From an uncultured Pseudomonas sp. (GTDB lineage Bacteria; Pseudomonadota; Gammaproteobacteria; Pseudomonadales; Pseudomonadaceae), in NCBI RefSeq assembly GCF_946885885.1, contig NZ_CAMPHN010000153.1, forward strand, positions 1-10,178: a DNA stretch of 10,178 bases, in the 5' to 3' direction. Made by a program: the position numbers and the translations under genes. Every line of letters starts with the position of its first letter. The first letter of the stretch is position 1. Below, piece after piece: positions 6,367 through 10,178 of the stretch. The notes under the pieces are model-generated. The model did not search any database and had not been told where the DNA came from. It worked only from the letters and a program-made list of their open reading frames with translations.

Positions 6367-7196
6367 CAGCCCTTGAACAGATCGTTGATGCTGTCGAACG
6401 GCATGGCTCGTCCGGTCGCAACCAGGCTGCCTCTGCCGGCCAGCTCCTCGGCAGCTTGGTAGAAAGCGCCATAGGCGACCCGCGCCAGGTTGGAGCCGAG
6501 GCTGACACGCTTCACCCCCAGTTCGGCCAACTCATCCAGCGACAGACGCAGGCTGGGCGAGCCCACCAGAACGTTGACCGGATGCGGCGCCACGGCCGTG
6601 ACCACCGCCTGGATTTCCTCGCGGGTGGTCAGGCCTGGCGCATAGAGCACATCGGCACCGGCTTGCGCGTAGGCCTCCAGGCGTTTGATGGTGTCGTCCA
6701 GGTCAGGCCGGCCGTGCAGGTAGTTTTCCGCACGGGCAACCAGGGTGAAGGCGAATGGCAGGCTGCGGGCAGTCGCAGCGGCTGCTCGGATACGCTCGAC
6801 CGCCAACTCGAACGGGTAGATGGGTGATTGCGCGTGACCGCTGGCATCTTCGATGGAGCCACCGACCAAGCCGATCTGCGCCGCCAGCGCGATGGTTTCT
6901 GCGCAGTGCTGCGGCTCATCGCCGTAGCCGTTCTCCAAATCGGCGGCCACCGGCAACGGAGTCGCTTCGATGATCGAGCGGGCATTGGCCAGGGTCTCTT
7001 CACGACTGACCGCCCCCTCGGCATCGCGTCGACCAAGGGAAAACGCCAATCCGGCGCTGGTCGTGGCCAAGGCCTCGAAGCCGAGCGAAGCGAGTATCTT
7101 CGCCGAGCCGGCATCCCAGGGATTAGGTAGCACGAACAATCCGTCGCGCTGGTGCAAGGCGCGAAACGCCTCGCCACGTTCCGTTTGAGTAAGCAT
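6366..7196 (-). CDS. Isocitrate lyase/phosphoenolpyruvate mutase superfamily protein
   Basis: This cytoplasmic TIM-barrel enzyme has 276 residues. The start is the ATG at 7196, which has AAAGGAG 8 nt upstream; an in-frame ATG at 7223 has none. Family marks are FVLPNPWDAGSAKIL (21-35), the Mg-site region ADLENGYGD (85-93, with D86 and E88), SIEDASGH (114-121, E116 and D117) and TLVARAENYL (151-160, R155 and E157). The catalytic-Cys loop KKCGH of isocitrate and methylisocitrate lyases is absent; only SGHAQSP follows the IED motif. A true lyase of the PrpB or AceA kind is therefore unlikely. Related Cys-less members act as oxaloacetate or other 2-oxoacid decarboxylases or hydrolases, so an alpha-oxoacid C-C or C-P substrate is plausible but not identified. 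Its stop overlaps the start of the extensin-like gene. A palindromic element lies directly upstream. Confidence 0.85.
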   Translation of the reverse strand: MLTQTERGEAFRALHQRDGLFVLPNPWDAGSAKILASLGFEALATTSAGLAFSLGRRDAEGAVSREETLANARSIIEATPLPVAADLENGYGDEPQHCAETIALAAQIGLVGGSIEDASGHAQSPIYPFELAVERIRAAAATARSLPFAFTLVARAENYLHGRPDLDDTIKRLEAYAQAGADVLYAPGLTTREEIQAVVTAVAPHPVNVLVGSPSLRLSLDELAELGVKRVSLGSNLARVAYGAFYQAAEELAGRGSLVATGRAMPFDSINDLFKG

Positions 7197-7204
7197 CGCA
7201 GTCA

Positions 7205-7211
7205 CTCCTTT
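7205..7211 (-). promoter_or_regulatory. Ribosome binding site that sets the ICL/PEPM gene start
   Basis: AAAGGAG on the minus strand lies 8 nt before the ATG at 7196. It rules against the longer reading from 7223, which would place this site inside the coding region and leave the start without a ribosome binding site. Confidence 0.8.
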
Positions 7212-7228
7212 ATTGACCTGCATGCACC

Positions 7229-7296
7229 TTAGCAGGCCGTTGAAAAACTACCTGCGTTGGCAAGACAAGGCAGGTAGTTTTTCAACGGCCTGTTAA
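7229..7296. repeat. Long near-perfect inverted repeat (68 bp), MITE- or REP-like
   Basis: CAGGCCGTTGAAAAACTACC continues to 23 bp (7233-7255). It is repeated perfectly inverted at 7270-7292, around a 14-nt loop (7256-7269). One mismatch (7232/7293) is followed by three more pairs, so the arms reach 27 bp. TA dinucleotides flank the mismatch on both sides (7230-7231 and 7294-7295), as expected of a TA target duplication. There is no coding capacity. It lies between two minus-strand genes and could also end transcription of the DUF72 gene, although no T-tract follows the stem. The arms look like a dispersed Pseudomonas repeat, which I cannot verify here. Confidence 0.75.
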
Positions 7297-7322
7297 CCCA
7301 GATACTCCGACTCGCGACAGCT

Positions 7323-8183
7323 TCAGAGCAATCCCAATTGTTCGACGCGCGGCGCGACCATCGGTTCGGGTAACGCCGGTAAACCCGGCAGGCGCGCCAT
7401 CAACTGCCGGTGAAAACGCATGGCCAATTGCGGCGCCAGGCGGTTATCGGCGGTATGCAGAAACACATAGGGCGTGCGCCCTTCCTCGATCCAGGCGGCG
7501 ACTTTATCCAGCCAGGGCGCGATAAAACTGTCGTTGGCCGCCAGTTCCGGGTGGCCGATGAAGCGCAGTTGCGGCGTCTGGCTGAAAGCTGTCGGGCGCA
7601 ATGGCAGGCGCGGCTTCTTGGCTTGCGCATGCAGCACCGCGGGCTCGCTCGATGCGCAACTGAACAATGCCCGCGAATCCAGGCAGATTCGCTCCACACC
7701 CCGGCTCAGCAGCAAGCGGTTGAGCGTGCGCTCTTCCTCGCCCTTGGCGAAGAACGCCGGGTGGCGGACCTCGACGGCCAGTTCAGATCCGCTCCAGTGT
7801 TCGATCAAGGTTGCCAACTCTGGCAGGCGCTGCGGGCCGAAGCTGGCCGGGAGTTGCAACCAGAAGGGTGCAACGCGCGCGCCCAGCGGCGCGAGCAAAT
7901 GACGGAAGGTATCAGCGGCATCCAGATGCTCGCGCAGATCGGCGGCATGGCTGATATCGCGCGGCAGCTTGGCGCAGAAGCGCAGGTGCGCCGGCATCTG
8001 CACGGCCCAGCGTGCGACCGTCTCCGGCGCTGGACGGGCATAAAAGGTGGTGTTGCCTTCCACCGCATTGAACACGTCGGCGTAACGCGGCAGGAAGTCC
8101 GCCGTGCGTGCGCCATCGGGATACAGCGAACCGCGCCAGGCGGGTTCGCTCCATGAAGGGCAACCGAGGAAATAAGGCAACAT
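7323..8183 (-). CDS. DUF72 (YecE-like) protein
   Basis: The product has 286 residues, a normal length for this TIM-barrel-like family of unproven function. Family marks are GCPSWSEPAWRGSLYP (7-22), the N-T-T-F-Y of EGNTTFYARP (42-51), LRFCAKLPRDISH (67-79), FWLQLPASF (107-115), AVEVRHPAFF (136-145) and YVFLHTADNRLAP near the C-terminus. No signal peptide or membrane segment is seen, so it is cytoplasmic. The ATG at 8183 shares its A with the TGA of the upstream 112-residue gene (TGATG). No separate ribosome binding site is evident, which suggests termination-reinitiation coupling. Members have been proposed to bind phosphate-containing ligands or act as nucleases, but I would not assign a reaction. 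Confidence 0.87.
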   Translation of the reverse strand: MLPYFLGCPSWSEPAWRGSLYPDGARTADFLPRYADVFNAVEGNTTFYARPAPETVARWAVQMPAHLRFCAKLPRDISHAADLREHLDAADTFRHLLAPLGARVAPFWLQLPASFGPQRLPELATLIEHWSGSELAVEVRHPAFFAKGEEERTLNRLLLSRGVERICLDSRALFSCASSEPAVLHAQAKKPRLPLRPTAFSQTPQLRFIGHPELAANDSFIAPWLDKVAAWIEEGRTPYVFLHTADNRLAPQLAMRFHRQLMARLPGLPALPEPMVAPRVEQLGLL

Positions 8184-8521
8184 CAGGCGTAGAGATCGAG
8201 ACCCAATACTTCCTGGGCACCGGCATCCTGAGCGTAGGCGGCGGTCGAACTGTAGCTGGCGATGGCTTGGGCGGCGCGATTGCTCAGGGCGGGTTGGTAA
8301 CCGCGGTCCAGGGTCGCCGGCAAGCTATCGCTGCTGGCGTTGGCGGCCTGTACGCGGCGCAGTTGGGGGGTCTGCTCGAAGCCTTGGCTGCTGGCCGGGG
8401 CCGCTGGTTGTTCGCGGCGTGCCTCCACCTCGCGTTGCGCTTCGCGAAAAGGCGTGACCGCCGTCCCCGAACGGGGGCCGCGATCCGGCGCAAAGGAAGG
8501 AATGGAGGCGTCGATACGCAT
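8183..8521 (-). CDS. Hypothetical protein, 112 residues
   Basis: I recognise no domain. The protein starts MRIDASIPSF and is rich in Ala, Gln, Arg, Pro and Ser up to about residue 75, so probably disordered. It ends in a more structured segment, LSNRAAQAIASYSSTAAYAQ (79-98), followed by EVLGLDLYA. Its layout, an N-terminal MRID motif and a C-terminal LG(L/I)D(L/I)Y(A/V), recalls small conserved pseudomonad proteins of unknown function; that is an impression, not a search result. There is no signal peptide. It is very likely a real gene: it has a good candidate promoter about 40 bp upstream, fills the gap with matching codon usage, and its stop overlaps the DUF72 start. The ATG at 8521 lacks a strong ribosome binding site; the nearest AGG is about 16 nt away. 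Confidence 0.72.
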   Translation of the reverse strand: MRIDASIPSFAPDRGPRSGTAVTPFREAQREVEARREQPAAPASSQGFEQTPQLRRVQAANASSDSLPATLDRGYQPALSNRAAQAIASYSSTAAYAQDAGAQEVLGLDLYA

Positions 8522-8568
8522 CGGCTAGTGCTCGACCTGGTTAGCCAAGTGTAGATGGAAGTAATGGC

Positions 8569-8597
8569 AATCTAGCCGCCTTGGCGTACCTTGGCAA
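8569..8597 (-). promoter_or_regulatory. Candidate sigma-70 promoter for the 112-aa gene and DUF72 gene
   Basis: On the minus strand TTGCCA (8592-8597), a 17-bp spacer and TAGATT (8569-8574) match -35 and -10 at 5/6 and 4/6. Transcription would start near 8562, giving a leader of about 40 nt. It lies in the 168-bp gap after tsaB, so the pair need not depend on tsaB transcription. Confidence 0.45.
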
Positions 8598-8689
8598 TGC
8601 GAGACATAAAACTGACGTCAGGCATGCGACGGAAGGTGTGCACCAAGGGCGCAATGGCCGCTCCGCATGCTCAATTTGGGTAGATGAAA

Positions 8690-9370
8690 TCAACTCGGTT
8701 GCTTCGCGACGGCGACCTTGTCGCGCAGATACACGGGCTGCGCCTGATCCGCCACGACCGCCTCGCCGCGTGCCCAGGCGAAGCCCGCCAGGCTGAGCAG
8801 ATCCTCGGCATGCGGCAGCATGACGGCATCCTGCCCAGTGACTTGCACGGCGATCCGCGCGGCGAACGTGCCCCAGCCGGTACCGGCACCGAACCATTCG
8901 CCGCTGGCATCTCTGGGTAGCGCAGCCTGCTCGGGTGCCAGTACCGCCTCGACGCCCTGCAAACGCATTTCGCCGTTCTCGGCGCGGTAACAACCCCAGT
9001 AGACCTCATCCATCCGCGCATCGATCGCCGCGGCCACCTGCGTGGCGCCGTGCTCGCGCTGGGCGCGCTGGGCCAATACCGCCAGGTTGGAGACCGGCAA
9101 CACCGGACGGTCCAGGGCGAAAGCCAGGCCCTGGACCACGCCAACGGCGATGCGCACGCCGGTGAAAGCGCCCGGGCCACGGCCAAAGGCGATGGCATCC
9201 AGCGCCGACAGAGGCACGGCAGCCTCGGCCAGCAGCTGCTTGATCATCGGCAACAGACGTTGCGCATGCAGACGCGGAATCACTTCGTAGTGGCTGATCA
9301 CCTTGCCGTCGTGCAGCAAGGCGACGGAGCAGGCTTCGGTCGCGGTATCCAGGGCCAGCAGAGTGGTCAT
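8690..9370 (-). CDS. tsaB: tRNA threonylcarbamoyladenosine biosynthesis protein TsaB
   Basis: TsaB (YeaZ) is the ASKHA-fold partner of TsaD. With TsaE it forms the complex that transfers the threonylcarbamoyl group from TC-AMP to A37 of ANN-decoding tRNAs, an essential cytoplasmic step. The 226 residues match the family length. Marks are the N-terminal phosphate-1 strand LLALDTATEACSVAL (4-18), RLHAQRLLPMI (33-43) and the signature AFGRGPGAFTGVRIAVGVVQ (61-80), the TsaB form of GPGSFTGLRIG. The region around DARMDEVYWGCY (117-128) is also typical. The start is the ATG at 9370, without a clear ribosome binding site. The 141-bp gap to the phosphatase gene upstream and the 168-bp gap downstream suggest its own transcript. 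The gene looks intact. Confidence 0.95.
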   Translation of the reverse strand: MTTLLALDTATEACSVALLHDGKVISHYEVIPRLHAQRLLPMIKQLLAEAAVPLSALDAIAFGRGPGAFTGVRIAVGVVQGLAFALDRPVLPVSNLAVLAQRAQREHGATQVAAAIDARMDEVYWGCYRAENGEMRLQGVEAVLAPEQAALPRDASGEWFGAGTGWGTFAARIAVQVTGQDAVMLPHAEDLLSLAGFAWARGEAVVADQAQPVYLRDKVAVAKQPS

Positions 9371-9402
9371 CGTTATTCAGGCAGATTGACGAGTGGGCGG
9401 GC

Positions 9403-9431
9403 ATTAAAGCGGCTTGAGGCTTTTTTTTCCA
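9403..9431 (-). promoter_or_regulatory. Weak candidate promoter of tsaB
   Basis: On the minus strand TGGAAA (9426-9431), a 17-bp spacer containing part of the A-run and TTTAAT (9403-9408) resemble -35 and -10 at about 4/6 each. It is the best match in the 141-bp gap before tsaB, but weak. Confidence 0.25.
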
Positions 9432-9476
9432 GCCTAATCACCTGTCACGCGAACGAGCCCGTCAGACAACAGGTAC

Positions 9477-9502
9477 GCACCGGGTCAAAACGGACCCGGT
9501 GC
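9477..9502 (-). terminator. Stem-loop downstream of the phosphatase gene
   Basis: GCACCGGGTC (9477-9486) and GACCCGGTGC (9493-9502) form a perfect 10-bp GC-rich stem with a 6-nt loop, starting 9 nt after the phosphatase stop codon. Position and strength fit an mRNA 3'-end hairpin. The minus-strand sequence beyond it (GTACCTGTTGTC) is not U-rich, so it would be a Rho-assisted or 3'-protecting structure rather than a classic intrinsic terminator. Confidence 0.6.
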
Positions 9503-9511
9503 CCCTTCGGT

Positions 9512-10178
9512 TTACCAAGGCTCGATGACGGTCTCTGCTTCCCAGCCTTGCAAGGGCGCCTTGGACCAAGTGCCGTAAGTCGCATTGGGGAAGACGATCC
9601 ACTCGGCGCCCCACTTGCCGGCTTCGGCGGCCACGGTGGCGCGCTGATCGGCCAGCGGCGTCTTGCGGAAACGTGCGTCAAAGTCATGCAGCGTATCGCC
9701 CAACAGCAGCACGATCTGATGGTCGGCGCTGACGATGGCGCGCCGCTCGACCTTGGGTGGCCCCAGCAGCAGAACACTTTCCGCCGACACCTGAGGCAGG
9801 CCGAGCTTGCTCAGGGTGGCCAGGGTATATTTCTTCTGCTCGTCGGCGCGGTCCGAGATGTAGCGAATGGTCACGCCCAGGCTGTCGGCGTGCTCGAGAA
9901 ACTGCTTGGCGCCGGGGATCAGCTGCGGAGTCCCATCACGTTCCCAGGGCAGCCAGGTGTCCCAGGCGTCATAGGTGTGACAGTTGGCCAGATCCCTTGC
10001 CAGCAGCGCGCTGTTATCGATGACGGTTTCATCCAGGTCGGTAACGATGGCCAACTTCGAGGGGTCTTTGGCAGCGGCCACTGCCGCATCCAGCTTCAGC
10101 GTAGCGATGTTGTAGGCCTGCAACTGCAGGGCCTGAACTTCCGCCGACTGCTGCTGAAAGCGCAGCCCCATGGCGAAC
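9512..10178 (-). CDS. HAD-family 5'-nucleotidase/acid phosphatase, lipoprotein e(P4) type (5' end cut by window edge)
   Basis: This is a class C acid phosphatase of the HAD superfamily, which removes phosphate from nucleotides and other monoesters outside the cytoplasm. Reading continues to the window edge (Phe-Ala before Met), so the ATG at 10171 is internal and the signal peptide lies outside. Numbering from that Met, AIVTDLDETVIDNS (41-54) holds the catalytic D45 and D47 of motif DxDxT/V. TIRYISDRADE (101-111) is motif II, with S106. LLLGDTLHDFDARF (155-168) is the acidic motif with D159 and D163. The class C ending PNATYGTWSKAPL (195-207) is present. The stretch QQQSAEVQALQLQAYN before motif I is the usual family lead-in. 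Whether a lipobox exists cannot be seen here. A strong stem-loop follows the stop. It is upstream of tsaB but 141 bp away, so co-transcription is uncertain. Confidence 0.9.
   Translation of the reverse strand, partial: FAMGLRFQQQSAEVQALQLQAYNIATLKLDAAVAAAKDPSKLAIVTDLDETVIDNSALLARDLANCHTYDAWDTWLPWERDGTPQLIPGAKQFLEHADSLGVTIRYISDRADEQKKYTLATLSKLGLPQVSAESVLLLGPPKVERRAIVSADHQIVLLLGDTLHDFDARFRKTPLADQRATVAAEAGKWGAEWIVFPNATYGTWSKAPLQGWEAETVIEPW

Noticed and set aside
6366..7196. Assignment as methylisocitrate lyase (prpB) or isocitrate lyase (aceA)
   Set aside because: The catalytic Cys loop KKCGH is absent and there are no prp or glyoxylate-cycle neighbours.
7229..7296. CRISPR repeat or tRNA-like structure at the palindrome
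   Set aside because: There is a single inverted unit with no direct repetition, and neither strand can form a cloverleaf.
7410..8156. Plus-strand open frame of 248 codons opposite the DUF72 gene
   Set aside because: Gln/Arg-rich shadow without a ribosome binding site; DUF72 motifs on the minus strand are unmistakable.
8108..8554. Plus-strand open frame of 148 codons opposite the 112-aa gene
   Set aside because: It straddles the end of DUF72 and runs through the candidate promoter; its composition is shadow-like. The minus-strand frame joins DUF72 exactly by TGATG.
9406..9428. Classical intrinsic terminator on the plus strand before the T-run
   Set aside because: The stem has only about 5 AT-containing pairs and no plus-strand gene ends upstream, so I did not list it as a terminator.

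Overview
The window is compact, GC-rich chromosomal DNA of a Pseudomonas-like gammaproteobacterium (Pseudomonas or Stutzerimonas in type). This rests on gene content and order. A mexL-mexJ-mexK efflux cluster next to rsmJ, with tsaB a few genes further on, matches the order I recall from the P. aeruginosa chromosome (mexK-mexJ-mexL, then the RsmJ-type methyltransferase, then the TsaB homologue near adk). That order is from memory and was not searched.

Layout. Positions 1-3192 (minus strand) hold an RND efflux operon: the membrane-fusion lipoprotein mexJ, then 4 nt later the inner-membrane pump mexK, cut by the left edge. A 90-bp divergent promoter region (3193-3282) separates it from the TetR-family repressor gene mexL (plus, 3283-3936). 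mexL converges on the 16S rRNA methyltransferase gene rsmJ (minus, 3999-4772), and one long inverted repeat supplies the stop codons of both. Next comes a stand-alone calcium-loop protein (plus, 4879-5646), facing a two-gene minus-strand unit (5665-7196): an isocitrate lyase/PEP mutase superfamily enzyme followed by a membrane-anchored extensin-like, LAS-type putative metallopeptidase. A long, nearly perfect palindromic element (7229-7296) separates that unit from a second overlapping minus-strand pair (7323-8521): a 112-residue protein of unknown function and a DUF72 protein. tsaB (8690-9370) and a 5'-truncated e(P4)-type acid phosphatase of the HAD superfamily (9512-10178) complete the minus-strand series.

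Working together. MexJ and MexK should form a drug and biocide exporter that needs an outer-membrane channel encoded elsewhere, with MexL repressing the operon. rsmJ and tsaB are housekeeping translation genes (rRNA methylation; tRNA t6A synthesis). The genes between them are accessory or poorly characterised. Both minus-strand pairs join through the same TGATG stop-start overlap, which suggests translational coupling.

I found no tRNA or rRNA gene, CRISPR array, prophage, transposase or toxin-antitoxin pair. No complete novel system is evident. The most unusual items are the two palindromic intergenic elements, the stand-alone calcium-loop protein, and the pairing of a Cys-less ICL/PEPM-type enzyme with a LAS-type envelope protein.
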